A stretch of DNA of 64,000 nt from Candidatus Poribacteria bacterium (GTDB lineage Bacteria; Poribacteria; WGA-4E; WGA-3G): NCBI GenBank assembly GCA_022825825.1, contig JAJDWA010000042.1, positions 47,167-111,166 of the forward strand, written 5' to 3'. Of this stretch, positions 1 to 10,143 are shown in pieces. A program made the position numbers and the translations under genes. The notes below the pieces were generated by a model. That model was not told where the DNA came from. It did no database searches and saw only the letters and a program-made list of their open reading frames with translations. Within the stretch, counting starts at the first letter, position 1. Each line of letters opens with the position of its first letter.

Positions 1-3000
1 CGTTCTCAAAAAATTGATTGGTACTGTTTAGACGGATTTTGGGGGCATGCAAAGAAGCATCTCCCTGTAAATACGGTGTCCGTGTCGTCCCCTGAATTGT
101 TAAATCAATATCTGCAACACCACCTTCCGCTTCCGAAAATACAGCATCAATACCCGGAAAAAAGGTGAGTGGTAGTTCATTTCCGCGCAGACGAACCTTA
201 ATGGGTGCTTCAAGGAGTCGTTCTGAGAAATTAACCTGTGCCAAAGTTAGATCAAACGGGATCATACCGTCGAGGATTAAATTGTCACCATTATTGGTAA
301 GCCCAGTCCTCAATATAATTTGTTTGTTTGCATATTTAACGTCGCCCTGCCATTGCAGTGGTAAATCTGTATTCGTCTTTGGCGTATGTTTGAACGTTCC
401 ATCCCATTTTGCGGAGATGTTTGGCGTAGTAAGCGGACCATCAAAACGGGTGTCAACTTTGGCATCTATATTAGGAGAGGAAATCCATAAAGGAAAAAGG
501 GCAATGATTCTATCGTCATTTAATTTGAAGTCTATAGGTAAGGTGTTGGAAATTTGATAGTTGTGTGCTTTTAGATTGAGTTCATCTATTTTGCATGTTG
601 CTGTTATAAGATCGGGGGTAAAACCTGTTCCAGTTAATTTTGCCGATCCGCTAATTAGGCCGCTTACGAAAGAGGGTTTTTGCTGGTAAAGTGTGACAAA
701 ATCATCAATCTCCAGTTTCTGAAAAGATGTTCCTATGTCAAACATCATCTCGTCTCCATTGCGAGTTGAAAACGACGTCTCTCCATTTATCTGAAAACTG
801 CCTTTCCCGATCTGACCGTTGGCAATTAAGCCTCGTATGTCTACTGATTGTTTTTTTATAGTCGTAAGTGCATGCAGTTTCTCCAATGTGATTGGTTTAG
901 CAAATTCCCCAAAGTAAATAGGGTGCTTTTCTATTGTGTGTACATTTAGATCTACAACAGGGGTTGTTATACTACCTAATACATTTAGTGAAATTCCGAT
1001 GTTTCCTTGAATTACGGTAGATTTGTCTAATGTCAAATGTTTCGCAGCTTCAACAGACAGACTGTTCTTAACTAAGTCTGAAAATTTTGCTAAATCAAGA
1101 CTTTCACTTATGATTTCAAAATTTAGTTTGGAATTGTTAAATACATTTTGATCAATATTTATATTTCCGCCTATTTGGAACAGATTATTCAATACCAGTA
1201 CTTGAAAAGGTTTGATATGTAGCGTATTATCTTGAAATTTTATTTCACCGTTTGCATCACTTATATTGATATTCCCTATTTCGGTTTCCACAATTAACAT
1301 TGGTACTGTCCATTTGAGATCAACAATAGGATTACCTAAAGTTCCTTTTGTTTTTAAATCATATTGAGCAATACCAGAAATGGGAAATCCTAACGCTGCA
1401 CTGAGAGATTCCAGCATTAACATTTGATTATGCTTGGAAGAAATATCTAACTCTTCAGTTTTTGTATCAATGGTGCCGGTAAGCTGAATAAATGGAGATT
1501 CATCTCCATGAACAGATAATGAACTGTCAAAAATCGTCAATATATCATCTTCTAACCTTAAGCGCATCGGTTTAGGATTTGTAAAGCGTAAGGAATTGTA
1601 CTCAAGTTGGGTTTTGTTGATAATTATGTCAACATCATAAGGATATACCCGTTTTTTAGAAGGTTCTATTGGTTCTTTAGAGGACAATTCCGCAATTGTG
1701 CCTTCTACCTCAACAGTACCTGTAATAGCATCAAAGATAGGATGAAAAATACGTAGAATGGGAGCAGCAGCTGTTTTTTCGCCTTTAAGGATAAATTTGT
1801 ATGGATTAGGAGCACTATTGCTGATTGTACCTTCAATATCAGTCGTGCCAGCAAGTGCTTTTCCGGTAAGTTTGAAATGGTTTTCTTCTTCTATGAGAGT
1901 ACCATCCAGATAGGCATCACCAAGAGGATTGTCTTTAAATGTGAGGTCTGAAAAGATAAATTGTGTGGTAAAAACGAGGTTCTCGGACTTTTTTTTATAT
2001 GATTCAACGTTAACATGCATTTTGCCATCAAGTGGAAAATCAGTGATGTCTGCAGCGCTGGCAAGTTCAGCCAATTGAACCGGTTTGTCCTGATTATTTT
2101 TTAGACTGATGTCAAATTCACCATTTCTTTTTATATCGGCATTAAAAATAACTTGTTGACTACGGACTGCAATTATAAAATTAGGGATGGTAAGTGAATA
2201 ATCGTCAATCTTTAACTGCAATGTTGCAGGATCTAAATTCATGTTCCAGGCGTTCCCAGAATCGATGGAAAAATTACCGCTACCATCAAGATTGTCAATG
2301 AGCTGACCGTATAAATTTAATTCTCCCTTTATATCACCTTCAATTGGGTAAGCAACTGTAAATAAGAGTTTGTTATAGTCAGTATCCAACACAAGTGGAT
2401 CGACGACGATGTGAAAATTCGCTGGAAATTTTTTATCTATCCTAATATTACCCTCAATGGAAACGTTAGTGCCGCCTTGTTTTGTTAAATGTGCGTTTTC
2501 AAAGGACACAACCCGATCTACATACCGAAAATCCCCGGTTATACGACCAACTGGAATTGGAGCATAATCACTCCGCCGATAGAATGCCTCAGGTATCTCT
2601 GCATGTCCAGTGACGGTGCCGTCTTTTTTTATTTCCGCAGTAATGTTTCCAATACCTTTGAACGGCACAGAATTAAAAATTTCAAATATTTTTCCAAAGT
2701 CTATATTTCCAAGTTGTACTTCAAAACTTTCATAAGGACCGCTGGCATCAACACTTATGTCATCTATAGTACCGTTTGCCCTGATATTCGAGCCGTTCTC
2801 AGGTTCTGAAGATACTTCCAAATGCAGAGAGGAATCTTTTAGAGAAATGAGTTTTAATTTTTTTGCTACAAGTAAATTTGTATCTGAAAGTTCCACATTG
2901 CTATCAAGGTGTAATTTTCCTGTTGTATCACCTTTTATGTGTGCTGAGCCTGTAAACGTTCCAGATTCGATTTGAGGCCCCTTTGCTGACAATTTAACGA

Positions 3001-4201
3001 ACATTGGTAATAGAGAGTCGAGTTGAATATTTTCAATTTGCCAATTACTGTCGTAGGTGATAGGTTGTTTCACAAAGTGCTGTAATCGTTTAATCACATT
3101 CCCTTCAGCACTATTGTCAAATGTAGCACTACCATCTCCTGTAAGTGTTCCGCCAGCAATCTGAAGGCTGAATTTGTCTAACGTTACTTCCGGAACTTTC
3201 TCTAAATTTATAGTCGTATTGATGGCTAATTCTGTAATGTCTATTTGTCTAATATTAGATTTAGATGAATCTGTTGAACGCTGAATTTGCTTGAGGGAAA
3301 GTGCTTCCGATGTTCCAGTGAGTGTGCCATTTAAAGTTGAATCTGTCCCGTTTAACTCCAATACCGCTTTACCTAATCCCGCAAGTTGTATGTCGTTACC
3401 AAGAAACTTTTGCACATCTGTCGCATCAATTGTTAGTTCTATAACTGTATTCCATTCTTGTTCATCCCAGCTCCCTTTGAGTTCCTGTATTTCAATAAAT
3501 GAGTTACCCAATTTTAGTTTGAGTGTATCCAAGTTACTATTTGTGGCTGATACAGAAAAACCTATTTCTTTCAACCGTTCAATTGGCAATTTGGTTTCAT
3601 TCAGGCTGAAACTCCCTTTGCCGATAGAGATTTTTCCGCTATGATTCCATTTTTCTAACTCACCCTCCAACTCAATTGCGATATCTGGCAGACTTAGTTC
3701 AATATTCTGCTGTGTATCTGTAAAGAGGATCTTACCGCTGTTGATAGCAGCTTTAGAAACGGCAAATGCAAAGGAATTATTAGTAGATTCGGGTTTAGGT
3801 GCAGTTTTCCGCAGCATCTGTGTAAGGTTGACTTGTCCCTCCGTATTGCGACGTAGGTTTACCTCTGGCGAGTTTATTTCTAAGCCAGTTACAAGGAATT
3901 TACGTTGTAAAAGACCAAAGAAGTTGTATTTTAGGACTATCTCATCTGTAGAGAGTATAGGTATTTTTTCGTTGTTTTCTATCCTAAAATTATCGACTGC
4001 TATACCGGTGAAGATATTCCCGCTCAATTTGCCGAGTCTAACTTCGTACCCCTTGGCAATCTGGTTACGTAAGGCTTTTCTAAGTCGAGGCTCAATGAAG
4101 TTGTTTAGAAAAGAATCTGAACTGATATAGAAAAATCCGCCGATTCCAAAGAGAAGGATAATTAGCGATATTGCAATTAAAACTTTCTTTCGTCGTGTCA
4201 T
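1..4201 (-). CDS. TamB/AsmA-like envelope protein (3' end outside window)
   Basis: About 1400 residues can be read without a stop from the ATG at 4201 to the left edge, so the C-terminus is missing. Residues 7-27 form a signal anchor (VLIAISLIILLFGIGGFFY). The next segment (VRLGKLSGNIFTGIAVDNFR) is the usual start of AsmA/TamB proteins, followed by hundreds of residues of repetitive short beta strands with many LxGxG and DGxxxLxG turns. Such proteins are long periplasmic beta-groove structures linked to outer-membrane biogenesis or lipid transport. The gene starts 4 bases after tlyA stops, so it is probably translated with it. The ORF is long and unbroken; assignment to TamB rather than another AsmA family member is uncertain without the C-terminal DUF490 region. 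Confidence 0.8.
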   Translation of the reverse strand, partial: MTRRKKVLIAISLIILLFGIGGFFYISSDSFLNNFIEPRLRKALRNQIAKGYEVRLGKLSGNIFTGIAVDNFRIENNEKIPILSTDEIVLKYNFFGLLQRKFLVTGLEINSPEVNLRRNTEGQVNLTQMLRKTAPKPESTNNSFAFAVSKAAINSGKILFTDTQQNIELSLPDIAIELEGELEKWNHSGKISIGKGSFSLNETKLPIERLKEIGFSVSATNSNLDTLKLKLGNSFIEIQELKGSWDEQEWNTVIELTIDATDVQKFLGNDIQLAGLGKAVLELNGTDSTLNGTLTGTSEALSLKQIQRSTDSSKSNIRQIDITELAINTTINLEKVPEVTLDKFSLQIAGGTLTGDGSATFDNSAEGNVIKRLQHFVKQPITYDSNWQIENIQLDSLLPMFVKLSAKGPQIESGTFTGSAHIKGDTTGKLHLDSNVELSDTNLLVAKKLKLISLKDSSLHLEVSSEPENGSNIRANGTIDDISVDASGPYESFEVQLGNIDFGKIFEIFNSVPFKGIGNITAEIKKDGTVTGHAEIPEAFYRRSDYAPIPVGRITGDFRYVDRVVSFENAHLTKQGGTNVSIEGNIRIDKKFPANFHIVVDPLVLDTDYNKLLFTVAYPIEGDIKGELNLYGQLIDNLDGSGNFSIDSGNAWNMNLDPATLQLKIDDYSLTIPNFIIAVRSQQVIFNADIKRNGEFDISLKNNQDKPVQLAELASAADITDFPLDGKMHVNVESYKKKSENLVFTTQFIFSDLTFKDNPLGDAYLDGTLIEEENHFKLTGKALAGTTDIEGTISNSAPNPYKFILKGEKTAAAPILRIFHPIFDAITGTVEVEGTIAELSSKEPIEPSKKRVYPYDVDIIINKTQLEYNSLRFTNPKPMRLRLEDDILTIFDSSLSVHGDESPFIQLTGTIDTKTEELDISSKHNQMLMLESLSAALGFPISGIAQYDLKTKGTLGNPIVDLKWTVPMLIVETEIGNINISDANGEIKFQDNTLHIKPFQVLVLNNLFQIGGNINIDQNVFNNSKLNFEIISESLDLAKFSDLVKNSLSVEAAKHLTLDKSTVIQGNIGISLNVLGSITTPVVDLNVHTIEKHPIYFGEFAKPITLEKLHALTTIKKQSVDIRGLIANGQIGKGSFQINGETSFSTRNGDEMMFDIGTSFQKLEIDDFVTLYQQKPSFVSGLISGSAKLTGTGFTPDLITATCKIDELNLKAHNYQISNTLPIDFKLNDDRIIALFPLWISSPNIDAKVDTRFDGPLTTPNISAKWDGTFKHTPKTNTDLPLQWQGDVKYANKQIILRTGLTNNGDNLILDGMIPFDLTLAQVNFSERLLEAPIKVRLRGNELPLTFFPGIDAVFSEAEGGVADIDLTIQGTTRTPYLQGDASLHAPKIRLNSTNQFFEN

Positions 4202-4205
4202 TATT

Positions 4206-5054
4206 CTATTCCAAATTTTCTGCCTCGTCTGCATAAAAAGCATGATGGGCAGTCCTAACTACATCAGTGACAAAATCCATATTTATTGTAGGCAGGGCGT
4301 CTAACCCAGCTTCTAATTGCGTTGCTGTAGTGGGTTTCCGAAGCCAAAGGATGTATTCAATATTACCTATATCTCGGTGAATTGGTGAAAAGGTTATCCC
4401 CGCTGGTATTGCTGATAAATATTCCTGTACAAAACCAATCAAATTAATTAATGTTTCTTTATGTACATCTGGATCATCAACAATTCCGCCTTTTTTCACG
4501 AGGGAACGTCCTGCTTCAAATTGCGGCTTGACAAGCGCAATAACTTCCAAAACACCTAACTTATCAATTATTACAGGCAGGACTTTTTGTAAGGAGATAA
4601 AAGAAACATCAATCACAGCTATATCAAGCGGATGCGAAAATAGGTGTTGGTCAATGTAGCGGATATTGGTTTTGTCAAGTACGTGAACACGCGGGTTCTT
4701 TTGAAGTTTCCATGCAAGTTGTCCATACCCGACATCCACCGCATAGACGAAATCTGCACCGTGTTGGAGTAAGCAGTCGGTAAAACCACCTGTGGAAGCA
4801 CCTACATCAATAGCTACTCTGTTTTGAACGGTTATGTCAAAAACTTGTAGTGCCTTTTCAAGTTTCAAACCGCCACGACTGACATATTTGGGTGGGTGTT
4901 CAACCTCAATTTCAGCGTCAAGTGGTATGCGCTGACCTGGTTTTAGGTTTGAATTGTTGTTTACTCTGACTGCACCGGCTAAAATCAGACGTTTCGCTTG
5001 AAGGCGGCTTTCAGCAAAACCACGTTGAACAAGAACAATATCTAACCTTTCCAT
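4206..5054 (-). CDS. tlyA: TlyA family rRNA 2'-O-methyltransferase
   Basis: S4 RNA-binding domain at the N-terminus (RLDIVLVQRGFAESRLQAKR), then an FtsJ/RrmJ-type SAM methyltransferase: SRGGLKLEKAL, the SAM-binding loop DVGASTGGFTDCLL, VIDVSFISL, and the VKPQFE / KKGGIVDDP motifs. TlyA enzymes 2'-O-methylate rRNA and were first named as hemolysins. I place the start at the ATG at 5054 because the S4 domain normally begins within a few residues of Met; an ATG at 5087 would add 11 unusual residues, and neither has a good Shine-Dalgarno sequence. Length about 282 residues, normal for the family. It sits between dxs and the TamB-like gene, the same neighbourhood (xseA-xseB-dxs-tlyA) seen in many bacteria. 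Confidence 0.92.
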   Translation of the reverse strand: MERLDIVLVQRGFAESRLQAKRLILAGAVRVNNNSNLKPGQRIPLDAEIEVEHPPKYVSRGGLKLEKALQVFDITVQNRVAIDVGASTGGFTDCLLQHGADFVYAVDVGYGQLAWKLQKNPRVHVLDKTNIRYIDQHLFSHPLDIAVIDVSFISLQKVLPVIIDKLGVLEVIALVKPQFEAGRSLVKKGGIVDDPDVHKETLINLIGFVQEYLSAIPAGITFSPIHRDIGNIEYILWLRKPTTATQLEAGLDALPTINMDFVTDVVRTAHHAFYADEAENLE

Positions 5055-5149
5055 CTTTTCATCATTCTGATTTATGATTAAACACATGCAAATTGCATGT
5101 ACTATTATCTGTACTATTCGTAACGTATTTTGGTGTTCCTAAGTTAACT

Positions 5150-7009
5150 CTATGCCCCTACAGCTAAGGCAACTCCAGCGCGGATAATGGCTTCTGTATC
5201 ATAACCGTATCTATCGTACAATGTTTTCACGTCTCCATGTTCAATAAACCGATCTGGCACACCGAGTGAAGTCACACGGACATCTGTAATCGCTTCCGCC
5301 GCAAGTGCCTCAAGTACTGCACTGCCAAATCCCCCCATCAATACACCATCTTCCACTGTAATTACTTTACCAATCTGTTTTGCTAAATCTACAATCAATG
5401 TGGTATCTAAAGGTTTAATAAAACGTGCGTTCACCACTGTTGTTTCGATTCCGGTTTCGCTCAAAGTCTGTGCCGCCTCAAGTGCTGGATATACGCGGTT
5501 CCCGAGTGCTACAATCAGTAAATCTTCACCTTCATGGCAAATTTCAGCCTTTCCGATGGGGAGCGGTTTAGCCTCAGTCTCTAACTTTACGCCGGTCCCT
5601 GTTCCCCGTGGATAACGCAACGCGATAGGCCCCATCTCATAAGTGAGCGCAGTTTTTAGCATGTGTTGCAATTCATTTTCATCTTTGGGGGCCATTGATA
5701 CGATATTAGGAATTGAACGTAAGTAGGCAATATCAAAAACACCGTGGTGTGTTGGTCCGTCCGCGCCTACAAGTCCCGCACGGTCAAGTGCGAAAACGAC
5801 AGGTAAATTTTGAATACACACGTCGTGGAGGACCTGATCATAACCACGTTGTAAGAAAGTTGAGTAGATAGCCACAACAGGCTTTAATCCTTCAGTTGCA
5901 AGTCCAGCCGCGAAGGTAACAGCACACTGCTCTGCTAAACCTACATCAAAGCACCGTTCTGGATACGCTTCCCAAAACTTGTCTAAACCAGTTCCCCCCG
6001 GCATAGCTGCCGTCACACCAATAATTCGTGAATCCTTTTTTGCCTCTTCAATTAAGGTGCGGCTAAAAACATCTGTATACTTAGGTGTAGCGGATGCGGG
6101 GTGAAGTGATTTACCGGTTTTCAGATCGAACTGACCACTGACACTATAAAATCCTACTGGGTCTTCTTCTGCAGGTGGATAACCTTTCCCTTTTTTGGTG
6201 ACAACATGTACTAAAATCGGTCCGGTCAACTCGCGAATACCTGTGAGAATAGGGACTAACGATTCTAAATCGTTTCCATCGAGCGGTCCAAAATATCTGA
6301 ATCCAAATTCCTCAAACAACGTGCCAGGTTTTAGCGATGCTTCAATCTTCTGTGCCAATGCTTTTGCATCTGATGGAAAAAAGTTCATCAATTCTTTGGC
6401 ACCTGTTCGAAGACGATTATAGCCGCGAGAACTAATCAATTTGTGGAAATGTTTTGAGATTGCACCGATAGTAGGTGAAATTGACATCTGATTATCATTT
6501 AGGATAACCACCATATCTTTTTTGAAGTCACCAGCAGCGTTGAGACCTTCAAGTGCCATCCCCCCAGTCAATCCACCATCACCGATAATAGCAATCACCT
6601 TGAAGTCATCGTTATTAACATCGCGGGCAGCTGCAATACCTAACGCAGCTGAAATTGAAGTACTTGAATGTCCAGCGCCAAACACATCGTATTTACTTTC
6701 TTCACGACTCAGAAATCCGCTGATACCATCGGTTTGACGTAAAGTATCGAAAGTGTCTAAACGCCCTGTAAGCAGTTTATGTGGATATGCCTGATGACCG
6801 ATATCCCAAATTACTTTATCGCGTGGTGTGTCGAAAACAGTATGCACCGCTATCGCAAGTTCTACAGTGCCAAAGTTGGGTGCAAAGTGTCCCGGATGTT
6901 CGGATAGCACAGTCAATAAGTGGGCGCGCATCTCCTCGGCAAGTGTTTTAAGCTCACTTACATTTAGATTTTTCAGATCCGAAGGGTTGTTGATTTTTTC
7001 CAAAACCAT
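5150..7009 (-). CDS. dxs: 1-deoxy-D-xylulose-5-phosphate synthase
   Basis: First enzyme of the MEP isoprenoid pathway: condenses pyruvate and glyceraldehyde 3-phosphate using thiamine diphosphate. Seen in the sequence: DIGHQAYPHKLLTGR, the ThDP motif GDGGLTGGMALEGLN ending in ILNDNQMSI, a transketolase-type pyrimidine domain (DVGLAEQCAVTFAAGLA, GPTHHGVFD) and a C-terminal transketolase domain. About 619 residues, full length. Start choice: the ATG at 7009 follows the xseB stop by one base and has GGAG six bases upstream inside the end of xseB; an in-frame ATG at 7027 has no such site. The spacing points to translational coupling with xseB. Confidence 0.97.
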   Translation of the reverse strand: MVLEKINNPSDLKNLNVSELKTLAEEMRAHLLTVLSEHPGHFAPNFGTVELAIAVHTVFDTPRDKVIWDIGHQAYPHKLLTGRLDTFDTLRQTDGISGFLSREESKYDVFGAGHSSTSISAALGIAAARDVNNDDFKVIAIIGDGGLTGGMALEGLNAAGDFKKDMVVILNDNQMSISPTIGAISKHFHKLISSRGYNRLRTGAKELMNFFPSDAKALAQKIEASLKPGTLFEEFGFRYFGPLDGNDLESLVPILTGIRELTGPILVHVVTKKGKGYPPAEEDPVGFYSVSGQFDLKTGKSLHPASATPKYTDVFSRTLIEEAKKDSRIIGVTAAMPGGTGLDKFWEAYPERCFDVGLAEQCAVTFAAGLATEGLKPVVAIYSTFLQRGYDQVLHDVCIQNLPVVFALDRAGLVGADGPTHHGVFDIAYLRSIPNIVSMAPKDENELQHMLKTALTYEMGPIALRYPRGTGTGVKLETEAKPLPIGKAEICHEGEDLLIVALGNRVYPALEAAQTLSETGIETTVVNARFIKPLDTTLIVDLAKQIGKVITVEDGVLMGGFGSAVLEALAAEAITDVRVTSLGVPDRFIEHGDVKTLYDRYGYDTEAIIRAGVALAVGA

Positions 7010-7010
7010 C

Positions 7011-7241
7011 TTATACTCCGTTTTCATCTTCGGCTATAGCTTCGCCACCGATGTTGCCGTTCTCTTCTTGAGATATGTTTTGCACCCGGACCTCCGCCGC
7101 GTCAAGGAGTGCCCGACACGAACGGACTAAACTAACCCCTTCTTCAAACAGTGTCAGAGAAGCGTCTAATTCCAAAGTGTCTGGAGCCTCTAACGTTTCA
7201 ACAATTTCTTTTAGTCTTTCAAGTTTTTCTTCAAATGTCAA
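7011..7241 (-). CDS. xseB: Exodeoxyribonuclease VII small subunit
   Basis: Short helical protein (76 residues) with the XseB pattern FEEKLERLKEIVETLE ... LFEEGVSLVRSCRALLDAAEVRV. It binds XseA to form exonuclease VII, which degrades single-stranded DNA. I take the TTG at 7241 as start because AAGGAG lies seven bases upstream of it; a TTG at 7259 would put that ribosome binding site inside the gene. It is separated from xseA by about 150 bases that hold a palindromic repeat, and it abuts dxs. Confidence 0.9.
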   Translation of the reverse strand: MTFEEKLERLKEIVETLEAPDTLELDASLTLFEEGVSLVRSCRALLDAAEVRVQNISQEENGNIGGEAIAEDENGV

Positions 7242-7329
7242 ACGGTTTCTCCTTACCAAACAGTATTGTATAATTTGCTGTATTTTAATTTATGGCGGAT
7301 CTTATAATTAATGAGACACTTTGCACCAG

Positions 7330-7399
7330 CACGGTTAGGAAACCGTGCCTACCGCGGGAGGGCGAAAGTGTGTATTTATTTCTAAGTGTTACTATAAAC
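7330..7399. repeat. Palindromic dispersed repeat with conserved tail
   Basis: The palindrome CACGGTT-AGGA-AACCGTG (7330-7347) is followed by a tail beginning GCCTACCGCGGGAGGG and ending TTACTATAAA. A nearly identical tail of about 55 bases occurs at 46402-46455 behind a different palindrome. The end of the repeat overlaps the last codons and stop of xseA on the minus strand. It lies in the xseA-xseB gap. Confidence 0.8.
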
Positions 7400-8609
7400 A
7401 TTCGTCAACCGTGCAAACGAGATTACCTTCTGAGAGTTGAACATCAAGCTGTTCCCCTACATGCACTTGTTGGTTTGATGTAACAACACCCCCTGAGGAC
7501 GTCCTACAAATGCTATACCCTCGTTTTAAGGTCGCTAACGGACTAAGTCCATTTAATCGAGCGGCTAAGGACTGTAATTGATTACTTTCCACGTTCAACC
7601 TATCATTCATTGCTTTTTGATATGCCGCTTCAAGGCCATCAATAGACTGAGACAACTGATAGATAGTATCTTTTCGTTTAGATGGTGAAAGACCTAATTC
7701 CAACGCATCAAGTTCGTCATGTTGTGTTTCAAATCTACGCAAAATAAGTCTGTTAAGACGTTCTCTAAATCCTTGTAATTGTGCTAAAAGCTCCTGTTGG
7801 TCAGGGACAAGATGCTCCACAGCAGCAGACGGTGTAGGGGATCGGTGGTCAGCAACCATATCAGATATGGTAAAATCTGTTTCATGACCAACTGCCGAAA
7901 CGACTGGGATTTTGGAGTCGAAGATTGCGCGTGCGACAATTTCTTCATTAAATGCCCATAGGTCTTCCAGTGAACCGCCACCCCGTCCTACAATCAAAAC
8001 ATCTATGTCTATTCTGCTGTTTATAGCACGGACAGCATGGGCGATCTGTGCCGCAGCATATTCCCCTTGAACGAGTGTCGGATAGAGCAAGAGTTCGGCT
8101 AACGGGTATCGTTTTTGGAGTTGTTGCTGAATATCTTGGATTGCTGCACCTGTTTCGGATGTGATCACCCCGATTTTCTTTGGAAACATGGGTAATGTTT
8201 TTTTGTGAGCAGCATCAAACAGCCCTTCATCTGAAAGTTTCTGTTTTAGTTCCTCAAAAGCCCGCTGTAGCGCGCCAATTCCAAGAGGTTCAATTGTATT
8301 TACAATTATCTGATATTCGCTACTTGCAGCATAGATGTTAATTCGTCCCTGTACCAGAACTTCGTCCCCGTCACGCGGCACAAACTGTAATCGAGATGCA
8401 TTACTCCGAAACGCAACGCTTTTGATGTTACTGTTCTCGTCTTTAAGCGTAAAATAGATATGCCCAGACGCGGGACGCCTCAGATTTGAAACTTGTCCCT
8501 TTACCCACACATTTTGAAGTTGTGGTTGCTGCTCGATTATGCGGGATAAAGTATTCGTTATTTGCGTAACACTGAAAATTGTCCGAGGCATCGGAAGTTC
8601 TAACTGCAT
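7392..8609 (-). CDS. xseA: Exodeoxyribonuclease VII large subunit
   Basis: Catalytic subunit of exonuclease VII. The N-terminal OB fold (residues about 9-105: VWVKGQVSNLRRPASGHIYF, TLKDENS) is followed by the nuclease core with IGVITSETGAAIQDI, VLIVGRGGGSLEDLWAFNEE and VVSAVGHETDFTISDMVAD-type motifs, then a helical segment and a short C-terminal strand domain (LKRGYSICR). 405 residues, normal to slightly short. The last codons and the TAG stop lie in a dispersed repeat tail, so the C-terminus may have been replaced by insertion of the repeat. First in an xseA-xseB-dxs-tlyA order. Confidence 0.95.
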   Translation of the reverse strand: MQLELPMPRTIFSVTQITNTLSRIIEQQPQLQNVWVKGQVSNLRRPASGHIYFTLKDENSNIKSVAFRSNASRLQFVPRDGDEVLVQGRINIYAASSEYQIIVNTIEPLGIGALQRAFEELKQKLSDEGLFDAAHKKTLPMFPKKIGVITSETGAAIQDIQQQLQKRYPLAELLLYPTLVQGEYAAAQIAHAVRAINSRIDIDVLIVGRGGGSLEDLWAFNEEIVARAIFDSKIPVVSAVGHETDFTISDMVADHRSPTPSAAVEHLVPDQQELLAQLQGFRERLNRLILRRFETQHDELDALELGLSPSKRKDTIYQLSQSIDGLEAAYQKAMNDRLNVESNQLQSLAARLNGLSPLATLKRGYSICRTSSGGVVTSNQQVHVGEQLDVQLSEGNLVCTVDECL

Positions 8610-8650
8610 TCAGGGTGTCCTTAAAACGAGTGTCTTATACTTAAAAGGTT

Positions 8651-9439
8651 TCAAACCTGATACTGAATTCTTTCAATACTGAGTGCTAACCCAGTTTCAT
8701 CATCTAATTCAATCTCAACTGCATTTAACTTGATATTGTCTTTCGCTACGCCAAAACGTGAAGGCATCATTGTTAAAAAACTTTCAACTACCTTCTCTAT
8801 CCTACTCCCAATAACCGAATCGTGTGGGCCTGTCATGCCGACATCCGTAATATAAGCAGTGCCTTGTGGCAAAATGCGTTCATCTGCTGTTTGAACATGC
8901 GTGTGAGTGCCAACTACTGCCCCTACTTTACTATCTGCATGCCATCCCATCGCTATCTTTTCTGAAGTCGCTTCAGCATGAAAATCCAGAATCACATAAG
9001 GTGTTTCGGCTTTCAGCTCGGGGAGTATTTCATCCAATGCATGAAATGGATTGGTGTATCTGTTCATGAATATCTGACCCGCGAGGTTAATTACACCGAG
9101 TTTGGAACGTCCATCAGCTGAAGAGACTATCGTAAAACCCCGTCCAGGCACTTCCGTAGGATAATTTGCTGGACGAATCAATTGTGGTGTTGTATCAACG
9201 AAGTCAAAGATTTCTTTCTGATCCCAAACATGGTTTCCCGTTGTAATGGCAGAAACACCTGCTGCTAATAACCCATCCACAACATCAAAAGTTAAACCCC
9301 TTCCCCCAGCGGCGTTTTCGCCATTAGCAATGATAAAGTCATACAAATTTTCAGAAGTTTTGTTAAGCTTTCTCAAAAATTCGTTTACAGCTCTTCTCCC
9401 CGGATTTCCAACTATATCTCCAATAAACAGTATTTTCAT
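8651..9439 (-). CDS. ymdB: YmdB-family metallophosphoesterase
   Basis: 262-residue protein of the TIGR00282 family: MKILFIGDIVGNPGRR at the N-terminus, then NGENAAGGRG, TGNHVWDQKEI, DFHAEATSEKIAMGWHADS, and GTHTHVQTADERILP. The Asp, Asn and His residues in these motifs are the di-metal ligands. Members such as Bacillus YmdB are cyclic-nucleotide phosphodiesterases that affect biofilm and motility decisions. It lies 41 bases upstream of xseA on the same strand, so it is probably in the same transcription unit. Confidence 0.92.
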   Translation of the reverse strand: MKILFIGDIVGNPGRRAVNEFLRKLNKTSENLYDFIIANGENAAGGRGLTFDVVDGLLAAGVSAITTGNHVWDQKEIFDFVDTTPQLIRPANYPTEVPGRGFTIVSSADGRSKLGVINLAGQIFMNRYTNPFHALDEILPELKAETPYVILDFHAEATSEKIAMGWHADSKVGAVVGTHTHVQTADERILPQGTAYITDVGMTGPHDSVIGSRIEKVVESFLTMMPSRFGVAKDNIKLNAVEIELDDETGLALSIERIQYQV

Positions 9440-9596
9440 TTTTCTTTATCACATTTCTCGTAATCTCTTACGGTTTGTTCCTGCTTTCTTTATTGTAGCG
9501 GAATTTTTATTTTTTTCCTATACGTTGTATCGGTTTTGTCTGATTATTAATTTTTGTTAAATGTGTTTTAGTACCCTGTGTGAAACCGAATAGGTA

Positions 9597-10118
9597 TTAT
9601 ACGGCTTCTAACGCCGCAAGTGTAAAAACTGATGCGAATGAACATCCGATCGCATTGATTTTTTCCTCTCCGCCCGCTTGCCTGTCTATAGCTGCCACAA
9701 CATGTTCCACTGTGTGTCCCTCTGCCCGAATCTGTTCTATGGAAGTACAAACCTGCCCCGCAGTTGTGATAACATCTTCTATTACAACAAGTGTGCTTTT
9801 TTCTTCGACGCCTCCCTCTATGAGATTGCAGGTGCCATAAGTTTTCGCCTCTTTACGCACATAAAAACAGGGAATTCCTGTCTGTAAAGAAATTGCAGTA
9901 GCGAGCGGAACCCCCCCTAATTCTAATCCTGCCAAGCCGTCACATTCTGCGGGTAGCATTTTAGCCATCTCTTTAGCGATTGCAGTAAGAAGGTTTGGAT
10001 TACTTTCAAACCGATATTTATCCCAGTAAAAGTTACTGATATTCCCAGAGCGGAGTGTAAATTCACCTGTAAGATATGAAACAGCACGAATCTGCTTTGC
10101 TAATTCAGTTTTTGTCAT
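9597..10118 (-). CDS. pyrE: Orotate phosphoribosyltransferase
   Basis: Type I phosphoribosyltransferase of pyrimidine synthesis: orotate plus PRPP gives OMP. Visible: TELAKQIRAVSYLTGEFTLRSG at the N-terminus, the orotate-binding segment YWDKYRF, FYVRKEAKTYGT, and the PRPP loop VVIEDVITTAGQ. 173 residues from the ATG at 10118, which has GGAG seven bases upstream; the open frame extends further to 10190 but without family similarity and overlapping selD. It follows selD by 25 bases. Confidence 0.92.
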   Translation of the reverse strand: MTKTELAKQIRAVSYLTGEFTLRSGNISNFYWDKYRFESNPNLLTAIAKEMAKMLPAECDGLAGLELGGVPLATAISLQTGIPCFYVRKEAKTYGTCNLIEGGVEEKSTLVVIEDVITTAGQVCTSIEQIRAEGHTVEHVVAAIDRQAGGEEKINAIGCSFASVFTLAALEAV

Positions 10119-10143
10119 GTCCTTTCTCCATTTGAGAAGTAGT

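Noticed and set aside
7010..7027. ATG at 7027 as start of dxs
   Set aside because: Would overlap xseB by 17 bases without a ribosome binding site; the ATG at 7009 has GGAG at the right distance.
7292..7483. Plus-strand frame containing CLPREGESVYLFLS
   Set aside because: It is the translation of a dispersed repeat tail; the same words appear at 46402-46455. It also overlaps the end of xseA.
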